48,685 nt of DNA from Alloprevotella tannerae ATCC 51259 (GCF_000159995.1 NZ_GG700642.1:1-48685); one strand, 5' to 3'. Numbered from the stretch's first letter, positions 7,963 through 18,879 are shown. Made by a program: numbers and translations. The notes: generated by a model not told the origin, from the letters alone.

Positions 7963-9639
7963 ATGGAAAACGAGCAAACGATAAAGCAAGAGCGCGCAAA
8001 CACAGCACCGCAAGCAGCAGCAGCTCCGCAACCCGCCCGACCGGCAGCAACGCCGACGGAAACGAAACCGGCGGAGAACGAATTGCAACTGCACTACTTG
8101 GCTCCGGAAGATTTGCACGCAGAAATGCAACGACTAAAAGATGAAGAGCATTTTGACTTCCTCGAAACGCTGACCGGTATGGACTGGGGCGAGGATGGGC
8201 TCGGCGTCGTATACAATCTTTGGTCGACAACGCAAAACAAGCGCATCAGCTTGAAAACAGCGACAACGGACAGGGAAAATCCTTTCTTGCCGACAGTAAG
8301 CGACCTTTGGAACATTGCAAACATATATGAGCGGGAGGTTTTCGACTTCTTCGGCATTAAATTCTTAGGGCATCCTGATATGCGCCGTATCTTCTTGAGA
8401 GAAGATTGGAACGGCTACCCGATGCGTAAAGATGATAAGCCCGAGGAGGAGAACCCGCTGCGCATGGATAACGAACCGTTGGCCGACGTGACTACTCAAT
8501 ATGATCGCCCCGATGGTAGCATCACGACAAAAGAGAACACGATCTTCACGGAAGATGACTATGTCGTGAATATTGGTCCTCAACACCCTTCTACCCACGG
8601 CGTATTACACTTCCGTGTAGCTTTGGAGGGCGAACGCATACGCAAAATTGACCCAATCTTGGGCTACATCCATCGCGGTATAGAAAAGTTGAACGAAAGT
8701 TTGACTTATCCGCAAACTTTAGCACTGACTGAACGCTTAGATTATCTTGGCGCAATGCAAAACCGCCACGCATTGTGTATGTGTATCGAAAAGGCTGCCG
8801 GCATTGAAGTGAGCGAACGCGTACAATACATCCGCACGATTATGGATGAATTTCAGCGTATCGATTCGCACATTCTGTTCTTCTCTTGCTTGTGCCAAGA
8901 TATGGGCGCAACGTCGGCTTTCTTGTATGGATTCCGTGATCGCGAGCAAATTCTCGATATTTTTGAAGAAACTTGTGGCGGCCGCTTGATCTTAAACTAT
9001 AATACGATTGGCGGAGTGATGGCCGACATCCACCCGAACTTTGTGCGCCGCGTCAAGGAGTTTATCCCGTATATGCGCCACAACCTCCAAGAGTATTACG
9101 ATATCTTTGTGAACAATGTCATTGCACACAATCGTCTTGAAGGCGTTGGCGTATTAAATAAGGAGCAGGTGATTAGTTTTGGCTGTACCGGTGGTACAGG
9201 TCGCGCTGCAGGCTGGAGCAATGACTTACGCAAGCACCAACCTTATGCTGCTTACGACAAAGTTGATTTCCAAGAGATCACTTATACAGAAGGTGATAGT
9301 TTTGCACGCTTAATGGTACGTATGAAGGAAATTGAGGAAAGCTTGAAGATCATCGAACAATTGATTGATGGCATTCCTGAAGGACCTTTCCAAACCAAGA
9401 CGAAGCCTATCATCAAGATTCCTGCAGGCACATATTATTCTGCCGTAGAAGGAAGCCGCGGCGAGTTCGGCGTACTGCTTGAAAGCAAGGGAGATAAATT
9501 CCCTTCGCGCCTGCATTATCGCTCAACTGGTTTGCCTTTGGTCGCAGCAATGGACACTATTTGTCGCGACAACTTTATTGCCGACTTGATGGCCATTGGT
9601 GGAACTGTAGATTATGTTGTCCCAGATATTGACCGCTAA
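7963..9639 (+). CDS. nuoCD: NADH-quinone oxidoreductase fused subunits C/D
   Basis: A 558-residue fusion. Residues 1-42 are an Ala/Pro/Glu-rich, probably disordered extension. Residues of about 45-190 are the NuoC (30 kDa) domain, with [13 protein letters not shown] and [13 protein letters not shown]. Residues from about 200 onward are NuoD (49 kDa), with QHPSTHG near residue 207, [14 protein letters not shown] and TERLDYLG. NuoD supplies the quinone-binding pocket beside cluster N2. C/D fusion is known in enterobacteria and Bacteroidetes. The C-terminus ends ...VVPDIDR, the usual NuoD end. It follows nuoB by 38 bp. Confidence 0.97.
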   Translation: MENEQTIKQERANTAPQAAAAPQPARPAATPTETKPAENELQLHYLAPEDLHAEMQRLKDEEHFDFLETLTGMDWGEDGLGVVYNLWSTTQNKRISLKTATTDRENPFLPTVSDLWNIANIYEREVFDFFGIKFLGHPDMRRIFLREDWNGYPMRKDDKPEEENPLRMDNEPLADVTTQYDRPDGSITTKENTIFTEDDYVVNIGPQHPSTHGVLHFRVALEGERIRKIDPILGYIHRGIEKLNESLTYPQTLALTERLDYLGAMQNRHALCMCIEKAAGIEVSERVQYIRTIMDEFQRIDSHILFFSCLCQDMGATSAFLYGFRDREQILDIFEETCGGRLILNYNTIGGVMADIHPNFVRRVKEFIPYMRHNLQEYYDIFVNNVIAHNRLEGVGVLNKEQVISFGCTGGTGRAAGWSNDLRKHQPYAAYDKVDFQEITYTEGDSFARLMVRMKEIEESLKIIEQLIDGIPEGPFQTKTKPIIKIPAGTYYSAVEGSRGEFGVLLESKGDKFPSRLHYRSTGLPLVAAMDTICRDNFIADLMAIGGTVDYVVPDIDR

Positions 9640-9656
9640 AAAGTAAAGACTGCTAT

Positions 9657-10757
9657 ATGAAATCCTATTTATTTGATTTGAATACTTGGACAGCGGCAAT
9701 AGATGAGCAGCTGAATATGATCTTGCCGGACTGGGCTGCAACATTGATTGAATCAGTTATTGTAGCTTTGATCATCATTACATTATATGCCGTCTTTGCT
9801 ATTGCGCTGATTTATATGGAGCGCAAGGTTTGTGGTTTCTTCCAATGTCGTTTGGGACCGAACCGCGTTGGTAAATGGGGCTTGCTCCAGGTTTTTGGTG
9901 ACGTCTTCAAGATGTTGACAAAGGAAATCATACGAATGCGCAACTCTGATCGACTATTGCATGATTTTGCACCTTTCCTCGTCGTTGTAGCCTCTATGCT
10001 TACTTTTGCTTGTTTACCTTGGAATAAAGGTGGACATATCATCGACTTCAACATCGGCATATTCTTCTTTATTGCTGTATCTTCCATCGGCGTGGTTGGC
10101 ATTCTGTTGGCTGGTTTGAGTAGTAATAATAAATACTCTCTTATCGGCGCAATGCGTAGTGGAGCACAATTGATCAGCTACGAAGTTTCTATAGGCCTTA
10201 CTATGCTGACTATGGTAGCAATGACGGGCACGATGCAAATCAGTGAGATCGTACAACAGCAATATGACAATGGGTGGAACATCGTACGTGGACATATTCC
10301 TGCTTTGTTTGCTTTCATTATCTATATGATTGCCGGTAATGCTGAATGTAACCGCGGACCTTTTGACCTTCCTGAAGGCGAAAGTGAGTTGACTGCAGGT
10401 TATCACACAGAATATTCCGGTATGCACTTTGGCTTCTACTATTTGGCTGAATATCTCAACCTTTTCATCACTGCCGGTATTGCAGCAACCCTCTTCCTCG
10501 GAGGTTGGGCACCGCTGCACATTCCAGGCTTGGAAGGTTTTAATATCGCGATGGATTATGTTCCCGGTGCCATTTGGTTTGTCGGAAAGACCTTCTTTGT
10601 GGTCTTCTTATTAATGTGGGAGCGTTGGACTTTCCCCCGTCTGCGTATTGACCACATCCTATCTTTAGAATGGAAGTATTTGATGCCACTTAGTTTGGTC
10701 AACTTACTTTTGATGGCTTTACTTGTAGTCTTCGGATTAGGAATCAACATTAACTGA
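9657..10757 (+). CDS. nuoH: NADH-quinone oxidoreductase subunit H
   Basis: A 366-residue, roughly eight-helix membrane subunit forming the floor of the quinone chamber. Family motifs seen are [20 protein letters not shown] in the first loop and [20 protein letters not shown] near residue 225, then [18 protein letters not shown] near the C-terminus. It links the hydrophilic arm (NuoB/CD/I) to the antiporter-like subunits. It lies 17 bp after nuoCD. Confidence 0.97.
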   Translation: MKSYLFDLNTWTAAIDEQLNMILPDWAATLIESVIVALIIITLYAVFAIALIYMERKVCGFFQCRLGPNRVGKWGLLQVFGDVFKMLTKEIIRMRNSDRLLHDFAPFLVVVASMLTFACLPWNKGGHIIDFNIGIFFFIAVSSIGVVGILLAGLSSNNKYSLIGAMRSGAQLISYEVSIGLTMLTMVAMTGTMQISEIVQQQYDNGWNIVRGHIPALFAFIIYMIAGNAECNRGPFDLPEGESELTAGYHTEYSGMHFGFYYLAEYLNLFITAGIAATLFLGGWAPLHIPGLEGFNIAMDYVPGAIWFVGKTFFVVFLLMWERWTFPRLRIDHILSLEWKYLMPLSLVNLLLMALLVVFGLGININ

Positions 10758-10764
10758 TAAGGAA

Positions 10765-11349
10765 ATGCAAGATAAGAACTATATTCAAGGGCTTCTTTGC
10801 GGAGTAAAAACGCTGGCTGTCGGACTACGAACGACTATGCGCGAGCTTTTTACAAAGAAGATAACGCAGCAATATCCCGAAAACAGAAAAGAACTCGTGA
10901 TGTTCGACCGTTTTCGTGGGAGCCTCGTTATGCCCCATAATGAAAATAATGAACATAAGTGTGTCGGCTGCGGTCTTTGCATGATGGCTTGCCCGAACAA
11001 TTCGATCAATGTGGTTACGGAAATGGTAGCCACGCCTGATGGCAAAAAGAAGAAACAGCTGCTTCGTCACGAGTACAATTTGGGCTCTTGCATGTTTTGT
11101 ATGCTTTGCGTCAGGGCGTGCCCTCATGATGCTATCACATTTGATCAATCTTTCGAAAATGCAGTGTTTGACCGCTCAAAACTGATCTTACAATTGAACC
11201 AGCCTGGAAGTCGATTGCTAGAAAAGCCAGCACGTTCAGCAGCGCCTAAAGCTGCTACGCCAGCCGATGACGCCACAACGAAGCCTAAAGACAAGCCGAT
11301 GGCGGAAGCGGAAGCTGAAACAAAAACCGATAACACACCCTCAAAATAA
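10765..11349 (+). CDS. nuoI: NADH-quinone oxidoreductase subunit I (2x[4Fe-4S])
   Basis: A 194-residue ferredoxin-like subunit with two complete CxxCxxCxxxCP motifs: CVGCGLCMMACP near residue 73 and CMFCMLCVRACP near residue 111. These bind clusters N6a and N6b, which relay electrons to NuoB. After about residue 150 the protein continues with a low-complexity Ala/Pro/Lys/Glu tail (AAPKAATPADDATTKPKD), longer than usual for NuoI and probably disordered. With NuoEFG absent, NuoI is the likely entry point for electrons from ferredoxin or another donor. It lies 7 bp after nuoH. Confidence 0.96.
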   Translation: MQDKNYIQGLLCGVKTLAVGLRTTMRELFTKKITQQYPENRKELVMFDRFRGSLVMPHNENNEHKCVGCGLCMMACPNNSINVVTEMVATPDGKKKKQLLRHEYNLGSCMFCMLCVRACPHDAITFDQSFENAVFDRSKLILQLNQPGSRLLEKPARSAAPKAATPADDATTKPKDKPMAEAEAETKTDNTPSK

Positions 11350-11356
11350 GACGACA

Positions 11357-11869
11357 ATGGATTCACACAATATAATGTTTGTTGTTTTGGCTGTGTTGAT
11401 GGTCTTTTCAGCATTTGCCACAGTTTTGACGAAGAGTATTATTCGTGCAGCTACGTACTTATTCTTTGTCTTATTGGGAACAGCCGGAATGTATTTCTTA
11501 ATGGGCTATACATTCTTGGGAGCTGTTCAGGTTATGGTCTATGCCGGTGGTATCGTTGTTCTTTATGTATTTGCCATCCTATTGACAAAAGGAGCAAAGG
11601 ATAAACTGAGTGACAACACGAAGCAAAAAATCTTTGCCTCTGCTCTACTTTCTCTCGTTGGCTTTGGTGCGTTTATCTACGCATTTATAAAGGCTGGATT
11701 TATAAAGGACAAGCTTGCAGCTCCCGATGAGTCTGTTATTTCGATGAAGGAAATCGGAATGAACCTACTTTCAACAGAGGCGAATGGTTACCTCCTTCCC
11801 TTTGAGGTTGTTTCTTTACTCCTATTAGCCTGCATCGTAGCCGCACTGTTAATTGCACGCAAACGTTAA
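11357..11869 (+). CDS. nuoJ: NADH-quinone oxidoreductase subunit J
   Basis: A 170-residue, five-helix membrane subunit with the NuoJ hallmark GAVQVMVYAGGIVVLYVFAI around residues 55-75. Starting at ATG 11357 (MDSHNIMFVVLAVLMV) gives a normal N-terminus; an earlier in-frame start at 11267 would lie inside nuoI and is rejected. The loop after the third helix is somewhat long and charged, as in other Bacteroidetes. It begins 8 bp after the nuoI stop. Confidence 0.95.
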   Translation: MDSHNIMFVVLAVLMVFSAFATVLTKSIIRAATYLFFVLLGTAGMYFLMGYTFLGAVQVMVYAGGIVVLYVFAILLTKGAKDKLSDNTKQKIFASALLSLVGFGAFIYAFIKAGFIKDKLAAPDESVISMKEIGMNLLSTEANGYLLPFEVVSLLLLACIVAALLIARKR

Positions 11870-11882
11870 TATCGATTCTGTT

Positions 11883-12191
11883 ATGATTCAATTAGACTAT
11901 ATACTGATTATTTCGGCGGTAATGATGTTTGCCGGAATCTTTGGGTTCTTGACGCGCCGTAGTACACTTGCCATTCTTCTCTCAGTAGAATTGATGCTCA
12001 ATGCTACTGATTTGAACTTTGCAGCTTTCAACAGAATGCTTTATCCCAATGGGCACGAAGGCTATTTCTTTGCCTTATTCTCTATTGCAATTTCAGCAGC
12101 TGAAAGTGCTATTGCGATCGCTATAATGATTAATATCTATCGCCTTCTAAAGGATATTTCGGTAGGTAAATTAGAAAAAATGAAATGGTAG
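11883..12191 (+). CDS. nuoK: NADH-quinone oxidoreductase subunit K
   Basis: A 102-residue, three-helix proton-channel subunit. SVELMLNATDLNF carries the conserved Glu of helix 2 and ISAAESAIAIAI the second Glu in helix 3, both needed for proton transfer. ATG 11883 gives the standard length for NuoK; the TTG at 11853 lies within nuoJ and is rejected. A 59-bp gap with a weak hairpin separates it from nuoL. Confidence 0.96.
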   Translation: MIQLDYILIISAVMMFAGIFGFLTRRSTLAILLSVELMLNATDLNFAAFNRMLYPNGHEGYFFALFSIAISAAESAIAIAIMINIYRLLKDISVGKLEKMKW

Positions 12192-12250
12192 GACGATCTT
12201 AGGACAGGCTACCCTGCTCCTTAAGTCCATAAGATAATAAGATTCTAACA

Positions 12251-14185
12251 ATGGAAAATCAATTCTTATATACCTTGTTAATACCGGCTTTGCCGTTCTT
12301 ATCTTTCCTCTTACTTGCTTTAGCTGGTAAAAAGATGAGCCATCGTGCCGCAGGTATTATAGGTACGTCTTCACTCGGCGTAGTGATGGCTTTGGCGTAT
12401 TATACGGCCTACCAATATTTTACTCTGCCTCGCACGGCTGAAGGTATTTATCAAGCATTAGTGCCTTTCAATGTTACTTGGCTTCCATTAGGCACACTGC
12501 ACTTTGATATGGGAATACTATTAGATCCGATTTCAGTAATGATGCTCATTGTCATTACAACGGTATCTTTTATGGTCCATATCTACTCGTTTGGATATAT
12601 GCATGGTGAGCGGGGTTTCCAGCGCTATTATGCTTTTCTAAGTCTTTTCACGATGTCTATGCTTGGCTTAGTCATAGCAACCAACATCTTCCAAATGTAT
12701 TTATTTTGGGAGCTTGTGGGAGTTTCTTCCTACCTCCTAATCGGCTTTTACTACACACAGAAAGCAGCTATTGCAGCATCAAAGAAGGCGTTTATCGTAA
12801 CGCGTTTCGCCGATCTCTTCTTCTTAATCGGCATCTTGATTTTCGGGTACTATGCAAAGACATTCAATTTCGATTTTACAATCGAAAATAATGTGCGAGA
12901 GTTCGCAGGAGCAGCATTTATGTTACCAACAGCATTGATCTTGATGTTCATCGGTGGTGCCGGTAAGAGTGCTATGTTCCCGCTCCACATTTGGTTGCCG
13001 GATGCAATGGAAGGCCCGACGCCAGTCAGCGCCTTAATTCACGCGGCGACTATGGTCGTAGCCGGAGTTTACCAAGTGGCTCGTATGTTCCCACTGTGGA
13101 TCACATATGCTCCGGAAACTTTGCATATCGTAGGTTGGATTGGAGCACTGACAGCCTTTTATGCGGCGGCAGTAGCTTGTGTGCAAAGCGACATTAAGCG
13201 TGTACTTGCCTTCTCGACTATCTCCCAGATCGCCTTTATGATGGTTGCTTTGGGCGTATGCTTACCTTGGAACGGAGCAGAATCTGCAGAGGTAAATGGA
13301 GAGTTGAGTATTGGCTATATGGCTGCTATGTTCCACCTATTTACACACGCAATGTTTAAGGCCTGCCTATTCTTATGCGCAGGATGCCTTATCCACGCGG
13401 TTCATAGCAATGAAATGAGCGCTATGGGCGGTATGCGCAAGTATATGCCAATCACCCATATTACGTTCCTCATTTCTTGCTTGGCCATCTCCGGCATACC
13501 TCCATTCTCAGGCTTCTTCTCTAAAGATGAAATCTTAGATGCCGCATTTGTATATAGTCCGGCAATGGGATGGATTATGACCATTATTGCCGCTATGACA
13601 GCGTTCTATATGTTCCGTCTTTACTATGGCATCTTCTGGGGAACTGAAAACAAAGAGCATCACGCAGAAATTCACCCTCACGAAGCTCCGTGGACGATGA
13701 CATTCCCATTGATCTTCTTGGCTGGTGTGACCTGCATTGCCGGATTTATTCCTTTCGGAAAATTCATTTCAGCCGATGGACAATCTTACGACTTCTTATC
13801 TCACTTCAATTGGATGTTAGGTTTGAAGAGCGTAATCATTGCCTTGGTTTCCATTGGACTTGCAACTTACATGTACAAGGGAGAAAAGCAACCTGTGGCC
13901 AACAAATTGGCGACCCAATTTGCAGGTCTGCACAAATGGGCTTACCACCGCTTCTATTTAGATGAAGTTTACCAGTTCATCACCCATCGTATTATCTTCG
14001 CGAAGATTTCTCGCCCCTTGGCGTGGTTCGACCGTACGATCATCGATGGCTTCTTCAACTTCTTAGCTTGGGGTACGCATGAGCTCGGTTTCAACATCCG
14101 TGGCCTGCAAAATGGTTCCATCCAACGTTATGCTTTTGTATTCTTCTTGGGCCTTCTTGCTCTTTTGTTAATTTTGATCTTTTAA
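12251..14185 (+). CDS. nuoL: NADH-quinone oxidoreductase subunit L
   Basis: A 644-residue antiporter-like subunit, the distal proton pump of complex I. It shows FWELVGVSSYLLIGFYY with the TM5 Glu, GGAGKSAMFPLHIWLPDAMEGPTPVSALIHAATMV with the TM7/8 Lys and His, and KRVLAFSTISQIAFM further on. The C-terminal part (from about residue 560) carries the lateral amphipathic helix and a final transmembrane anchor (YAFVFFLGLLALLLILIF). Length and motifs are those of an intact gene. Confidence 0.97.
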   Translation: MENQFLYTLLIPALPFLSFLLLALAGKKMSHRAAGIIGTSSLGVVMALAYYTAYQYFTLPRTAEGIYQALVPFNVTWLPLGTLHFDMGILLDPISVMMLIVITTVSFMVHIYSFGYMHGERGFQRYYAFLSLFTMSMLGLVIATNIFQMYLFWELVGVSSYLLIGFYYTQKAAIAASKKAFIVTRFADLFFLIGILIFGYYAKTFNFDFTIENNVREFAGAAFMLPTALILMFIGGAGKSAMFPLHIWLPDAMEGPTPVSALIHAATMVVAGVYQVARMFPLWITYAPETLHIVGWIGALTAFYAAAVACVQSDIKRVLAFSTISQIAFMMVALGVCLPWNGAESAEVNGELSIGYMAAMFHLFTHAMFKACLFLCAGCLIHAVHSNEMSAMGGMRKYMPITHITFLISCLAISGIPPFSGFFSKDEILDAAFVYSPAMGWIMTIIAAMTAFYMFRLYYGIFWGTENKEHHAEIHPHEAPWTMTFPLIFLAGVTCIAGFIPFGKFISADGQSYDFLSHFNWMLGLKSVIIALVSIGLATYMYKGEKQPVANKLATQFAGLHKWAYHRFYLDEVYQFITHRIIFAKISRPLAWFDRTIIDGFFNFLAWGTHELGFNIRGLQNGSIQRYAFVFFLGLLALLLILIF

Positions 14186-14198
14186 GCACGAAACGAAT

Positions 14199-15695
14199 AT
14201 GAACTTTTTATCGTTATTTGTACTGATTCCGCTTTTGATGTTACCAGCGTTATGGTTATCAAAGGGGCAAAAGGCCATTCGTACAGTGATGGTAGTCGGC
14301 AGCAGTTTACTGCTCGCTTTAGCCGCTTTGACAACCATCTTGTTTTTAAAAGAACGTGCAGCAGGAGCTGATGCGCAAATGCTCTTCACAGCTTCTGTAG
14401 ATTGGTTCACATCCCTCCATATTAAATACTCCGTTGGCGTTGACGGCATTTCAGTTGCGATGCTTCTGCTCTCAGCTGTGATTGTTTTCACCGGAGCTTT
14501 TGTTTCCTGGGATATGAACAAAGAATATTTCCTCTGGTTTACCCTCTTAAGCATTGGCGTATTTGGATTCTTCATTACGGTCGACATGTTCGCCATGTTT
14601 ATGTTCTATGAGATTGCATTGATTCCGATGTATCTCCTTATTGGAGTTTGGGGAACAGGTCCGAAAGAATATGCAGCAATGAAGCTAACGCTAATGTTGA
14701 TGGGCGGTTCTGCCTTCCTGATGTGCGGTATCTTCGGCATTTTCTTCGGAGCAGGCGGAGAGACGATGAACATTACGGAAATCGCGAACCACACCGGCGG
14801 CGCCCATGCCATTCCTTTGGCGCAGCAATACGTATGGTTCCCGCTCACCTTCGTTGGTTTCGGTGTCTTAGGCGCACTTTTCCCCTTCCACACTTGGTCT
14901 CCTGATGGTCATGCCTCAGCCCCGACGGCTGTTTCTATGCTTCACGCCGGCGTGTTAATGAAGCTGGGAGGCTATGGTTGCTTCCGCATCGCAATGTATC
15001 TGATGCCCGAAGCCTCACACGAGTTAGGCTGGATTTTCTTAGTCTTAACCGGCATCTCCGTTGTCTATGGCGCATTCTCAGCTTGCGTACAGACAGATTT
15101 GAAATACATCAATGCCTATTCTTCAGTTTCCCACTGCGGCCTCGTACTCTTTGGCCTGCTAATGATGGACCAAGTTGCGGTGACCGGTGCTGTCTTGCAA
15201 ATGCTCTCCCACGGACTTACCACGGCTCTCTTCTTTGCTTTGATTGGTATGATCTATGGTAGAACGCATACGCGTGATATTCGAGAAATGAATGGGTTGA
15301 TGCGCATTATGCCATTCTTGGCTGTTTGCTACGTTGTTGCCGGTTTGGCCAACTTAGGTCTACCCGGTTTTAGCGGATTCGTGGCAGAAATGACCATCTT
15401 CGTTGGATCTTTCAATAATGCCGACATCTTCCACCGCGTTTTGACCATTGCAGCCTGCACCAGTATTGTGATCACGGCAGTCTACATCTTACGACTTGTC
15501 GGCAAGATCCTTTATGGTGTTTGCAAGAATCCGGAACATCTCAAACTGAGTGACGCAAATCCCATCGAGCGCTTTGCCGTCATCTGCCTTATTGCAGCTA
15601 TTGCAGCGTTAGGTATGGCTCCGGGTTGGGTAAGCGATATGATCAATGGCGGAGTTTCCCCGATTGTAAATCACATTTTGGCCGCAGTAGCCTAA
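14199..15695 (+). CDS. nuoM: NADH-quinone oxidoreductase subunit M
   Basis: A 498-residue antiporter-like proton-pumping subunit. Visible motifs are MFYEIALIPMYLLIGVWG (TM5 Glu), FPFHTWSPDGHASAPTAVSMLHAGVLMKLGGYG (TM7/8) and DLKYINAYSSVSHCGLVLFG. It lies 13 bp after nuoL and 18 bp before nuoN. There is no sign of truncation. Confidence 0.97.
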   Translation: MNFLSLFVLIPLLMLPALWLSKGQKAIRTVMVVGSSLLLALAALTTILFLKERAAGADAQMLFTASVDWFTSLHIKYSVGVDGISVAMLLLSAVIVFTGAFVSWDMNKEYFLWFTLLSIGVFGFFITVDMFAMFMFYEIALIPMYLLIGVWGTGPKEYAAMKLTLMLMGGSAFLMCGIFGIFFGAGGETMNITEIANHTGGAHAIPLAQQYVWFPLTFVGFGVLGALFPFHTWSPDGHASAPTAVSMLHAGVLMKLGGYGCFRIAMYLMPEASHELGWIFLVLTGISVVYGAFSACVQTDLKYINAYSSVSHCGLVLFGLLMMDQVAVTGAVLQMLSHGLTTALFFALIGMIYGRTHTRDIREMNGLMRIMPFLAVCYVVAGLANLGLPGFSGFVAEMTIFVGSFNNADIFHRVLTIAACTSIVITAVYILRLVGKILYGVCKNPEHLKLSDANPIERFAVICLIAAIAALGMAPGWVSDMINGGVSPIVNHILAAVA

Positions 15696-15713
15696 ACTTC
15701 AAAATAAAAAGAA

Positions 15714-17189
15714 ATGGATTATTCTCAATTTTTGAATATGCCTGAAGAACTCAGCCTTATGGCTGTAATTCTGCTGCTCTTTGTGGCCGATCTCTTTATT
15801 TGCAAAGATAAAACGCCGACCGAAGAAGGTATTCTCCACGGCAATAAGATAGGCAATATCGCCATTGTGTTGATGATCTTCCAAGTGGCATCAAACTTCC
15901 TGCCCACTTGTATGGGATGTACGCCCGCTACCGAGGCTTTTGGCGGAATGTATGTTCATACGCCGATGATGACCATTATGAAATCCATCTTGAGCATTGG
16001 TACATTGATTACCTTCCTTATGGCCAACGGCTATATGCGTCAAACTGCCAACATCGTAAAGCAAGGAGAGTTCTATATCGTAACGCTTTTCACCCTGCTG
16101 GGTATGTACTTTATGATCTCTGCCGGCCACTTTATTATGTTCTTCATCGGACTTGAAATGGCCTCTGTCCCCATGGCAGCTTTGATCGCCTATGATAAAT
16201 ATCGCTACGAAAGTGCAGAAGCGGGCGCTAAGTTTATTCTCTTAGCCCTTTTCTCCAGTGCCCTCTTATTATATGGCGTTTCTTTCATCTACGGTGCTAC
16301 CGGCTCACTCTATTTCTCGGAGATTCACGACCGCTTTGCCGCCGATCATACCCTTTTGAGTACGATTGGCCTGCTGCTGTTCCTATCCGGTATGGGTTTC
16401 AAAATCTCTTTAGTACCCTTCCATCTGTGGACGGCCGACACCTATCAAGGCGCGCCCACGGTAGTTACGGGTTACTTGAGCGTTATCTCCAAAGGCTCAG
16501 CCGCTTTCGTTTTGTTCACTGTCTTGATTAAGGCATTTGCAGGCGAAGGCTTCTCAGAAGAATGGAACACCGCCCTCTTTTGGATCATCATTGCCTCCAT
16601 TACGATAGCCAATCTCTTTGCCATCCAGCAGCAAAACCTCAAACGTTTTATGGCCTTCAGCGCTATTTCGCAAGCAGGTTATCTTGTGTTGGGCGTAATG
16701 GGTGGAACGGAAGAAGGAATGACCTCTTTGGTCTTCTATCTCCTTGTTTATATGGCGGCCAACTTAGGCGCATTTACCGTTATCAACGTGATTGAGCAGA
16801 AGAGCGGCAAGATTCGCATCGACGACTACGATGGTTTGTATGAGACCAACCCGCATTTGAGTTTCATCATGACGCTTTGCCTCTTCTCCTTAGCGGGAAT
16901 CCCGCCCTTTGCCGGATTCTTCTCTAAGTTCTTCATATTTATGGCGGCCTTCAAGGCGGGCTATCAATGGTTAGTTTTGATCGCATTGGTCAACACCGTA
17001 CTTTCACTCTACTACTATCTGTTGATTGTTAAGGCCATGTACATTCGTAAGAATGAACATCCCATTGCTTCTTTCCGGAGCGACAACTACTCACGCGCAG
17101 CACTCACTATCTGTACGCTGGGTGTCGTCCTCTTGGGCTTAGTTAGCATGATTTACGATTATATCGCTACACTCGGCTACGGTATGTAA
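15714..17189 (+). CDS. nuoN: NADH-quinone oxidoreductase subunit N
   Basis: A 491-residue antiporter-like subunit completing the membrane arm. Key pieces are [21 protein letters not shown] (TM5 Glu), [24 protein letters not shown] (TM7/8) and [20 protein letters not shown]. It is the last gene of the operon and a 14-bp perfect inverted repeat follows the stop. No nuoE, nuoF or nuoG gene occurs on either side, so the operon encodes the 11-subunit-type core complex only. Confidence 0.97.
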   Translation: MDYSQFLNMPEELSLMAVILLLFVADLFICKDKTPTEEGILHGNKIGNIAIVLMIFQVASNFLPTCMGCTPATEAFGGMYVHTPMMTIMKSILSIGTLITFLMANGYMRQTANIVKQGEFYIVTLFTLLGMYFMISAGHFIMFFIGLEMASVPMAALIAYDKYRYESAEAGAKFILLALFSSALLLYGVSFIYGATGSLYFSEIHDRFAADHTLLSTIGLLLFLSGMGFKISLVPFHLWTADTYQGAPTVVTGYLSVISKGSAAFVLFTVLIKAFAGEGFSEEWNTALFWIIIASITIANLFAIQQQNLKRFMAFSAISQAGYLVLGVMGGTEEGMTSLVFYLLVYMAANLGAFTVINVIEQKSGKIRIDDYDGLYETNPHLSFIMTLCLFSLAGIPPFAGFFSKFFIFMAAFKAGYQWLVLIALVNTVLSLYYYLLIVKAMYIRKNEHPIASFRSDNYSRAALTICTLGVVLLGLVSMIYDYIATLGYGM

Positions 17190-17215
17190 TACTCTCCGAC
17201 AAGCCTATCTATAAC

Positions 17216-17262
17216 GATAGCGGCCATAGTCTGAAGCAAGTCCATCAGCTATGGCCGCTATC
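17216..17262 (+). terminator. Hairpin at the end of the nuo operon
   Basis: GATAGCGGCCATAG (17216-17229) and CTATGGCCGCTATC (17249-17262) form a perfect 14-bp stem with a 19-nt loop, 27 bp after the nuoN stop. There is no real U-tract, so it may stabilise the mRNA end or terminate together with other factors. Confidence 0.6.
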
Positions 17263-17376
17263 TTCGTATATAGCCCTTTGTTACAACAAAAGTTAGGTTC
17301 AGCTATCACACAGCCCGATAAATAACAAGCGAGCATCTGGCATCAGCAGCAGAAAAAGTCAACGGCTGAGTTTGCG

Positions 17377-17464
17377 CTCACGATGATAAAGGTTTGTTCT
17401 CACGAGCGCAAAGGTCTCCCCTCACGAGCGTAAACCTTTTTTATCGTGATGATAAACTACCCCG
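17377..17464. repeat. Tandem array, 4 units of 22 bp (array 2)
   Basis: Units are 17377-17398, 17399-17420, 17421-17442 and 17443-17464. The first three share CTCACGA then AAA around position 12-15, and the second and third share CTCACGAGCG. The fourth is degenerate (ATCGTGATGATAAA). The array is also roughly symmetric: CACGATGATAAAGGTTT in unit 1 is close to the reverse complement of AAACCTTTTTTATCGTG across units 3 and 4. Confidence 0.8.
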
Positions 17465-17587
17465 CTGCGAAGAATTGTCTACAAATATGCCGTTTTCAGT
17501 TGGCGTTTTTAAGCTGTTGAGCAGTGCGAATAAATCCTTGATGACGAAACGCGAGGGGCTTTCTTTTGTTACTAATTACGTTATTGC

Positions 17588-17595
17588 TAACTTTG
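17588..17595 (+). promoter_or_regulatory. Promoter -7 box of trpS
   Basis: TAACTTTG is a perfect TAnnTTTG match, 27 nt before the ATG at 17623. Confidence 0.6.
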
Positions 17596-17622
17596 CACGA
17601 CTGTTTAATAGCAACTACGACT

Positions 17623-18714
17623 ATGTCATCAAAAATCATCCTCACCGGCGACCGTCCTACGGGCCGATTGCACATTGGCCATTATGTAGGCTCGCTCCGT
17701 CGGCGTGTCGAAATACAAGAATCGGGCGACTACAAACAGATGTTTGTTTTCATTGCCGATGCTCAAGCGCTTACCGACAATGTTGACAATCCGGAGAAAG
17801 TGAGACAGAACGTAGTCGAAGTAGCGCTCGACTATCTCTCCATAGGACTTGATCCGTCTAAAGTGACGATGTTCATTCAAAGTCAGATTCCGGAGTTGAC
17901 CGAACTGACTTTTTATTTCCTCGACCTTGTCAGCGTGGCACGCTTGCAGCGTAACCCCACGGTGAAGACCGAACTGGCTATGCGCGGCTTCGGCTCAAGC
18001 ATCCCCGTCGGATTCTTTACGTACCCGATCAGCCAAGCAGCCGATATTACGGCTTTTAAGGCTACAACAATACCCGTAGGCGAAGATCAATCGCCGATGA
18101 TCGAGCAGGCTGTAGAAATCGTGCGCCGTTTTAATCACATTTATGGCGATACGCTGGTCGAGCCTAAGATCTTGCTACCCGACAACGCAGCTTGCTTGCG
18201 CCTACCCGGCACTGATGGGAAGGCGAAAATGAGCAAAAGCTTAAACAATTGCATCTACCTCTCTGAGACAGAAAAGGAACTCAAGCAAAAAGTAATGAGT
18301 ATGTACACAGATCCTTTGCACGTCCACGTCGAAGATCCGGGCCATTTGGAAGGAAATACAGTGTTTACCTATCTCGATGCCTTTTGTCGTCAGGAGCATT
18401 TCGCAGAATTTTGGCCCGACTATGGTTGTTTACAAGACGTAAAAGACCACTACCAACGCGGAGGCTTGGGTGATATGAAAGTAAAAAAGTTCTTGCTTAA
18501 CATATTGAATGCCGAACTGGCTCCAATCCGCGCCCGTCGCAAAGAATACGAGCAAGACATCGCCGGCGTTTACGATATGCTCAAAGCCGGCTGCGAAGCA
18601 GCGCGCGCCGTAGCCGCAGAGACGCTGGACGAAGTGCGCCGCGCGATGAAAATAAATTATTTTGATGACGCCGCATTGATAGAAGAGCAGTCAAAACGCT
18701 TTGCTGCGCAATAA
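17623..18714 (+). CDS. trpS: Tryptophanyl-tRNA synthetase
   Basis: A 363-residue class I aminoacyl-tRNA synthetase that charges tRNA-Trp. The first signature HIGH is at residues 17-20 ([17 protein letters not shown]) and the second, KMSKS, near residue 204 ([11 protein letters not shown]). [10 protein letters not shown] around residue 158 is the characteristic TrpRS segment. The ATG at 17623 puts the fold start correctly; the longer reading from 17566 runs through the promoter and is rejected. It is likely monocistronic, with rpmH following from its own promoter. Confidence 0.96.
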   Translation: MSSKIILTGDRPTGRLHIGHYVGSLRRRVEIQESGDYKQMFVFIADAQALTDNVDNPEKVRQNVVEVALDYLSIGLDPSKVTMFIQSQIPELTELTFYFLDLVSVARLQRNPTVKTELAMRGFGSSIPVGFFTYPISQAADITAFKATTIPVGEDQSPMIEQAVEIVRRFNHIYGDTLVEPKILLPDNAACLRLPGTDGKAKMSKSLNNCIYLSETEKELKQKVMSMYTDPLHVHVEDPGHLEGNTVFTYLDAFCRQEHFAEFWPDYGCLQDVKDHYQRGGLGDMKVKKFLLNILNAELAPIRARRKEYEQDIAGVYDMLKAGCEAARAVAAETLDEVRRAMKINYFDDAALIEEQSKRFAAQ

Positions 18715-18826
18715 ACTGAGCGACACAGCTACCTCGCAAAGGGACAAAAAGGGCACTAAGTGCAGAAAATTTTAGCTACACGCCTAAATTCCGGCGCTAA
18801 TGCTTTGCTATGCCGCAGATAATCTC

Positions 18827-18834
18827 TAATTTTG
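18827..18834 (+). promoter_or_regulatory. Promoter -7 box of rpmH
   Basis: TAATTTTG matches the Bacteroidetes -7 box and would give a leader of about 40 nt before the L34 gene at 18880. Confidence 0.5.
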
Positions 18835-18879
18835 CGCTTTGAAACGGCAAACGGAAAATAATAAAAACAAACAATAGCA

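Larger units (their letters stand above)
17263..17622. other. Intergenic region nuoN-trpS
   Basis: A 360-bp region without a gene. It contains the 4 x 22-bp array at 17377-17464 and the trpS promoter at 17588-17595. A plus-strand frame crossing it into trpS has no family resemblance. Confidence 0.55.

Noticed and set aside
17394-17786. 130-codon frame overlapping array 2 and the start of trpS
   Set aside because: It is out of frame with trpS, crosses the trpS promoter and has no domain.
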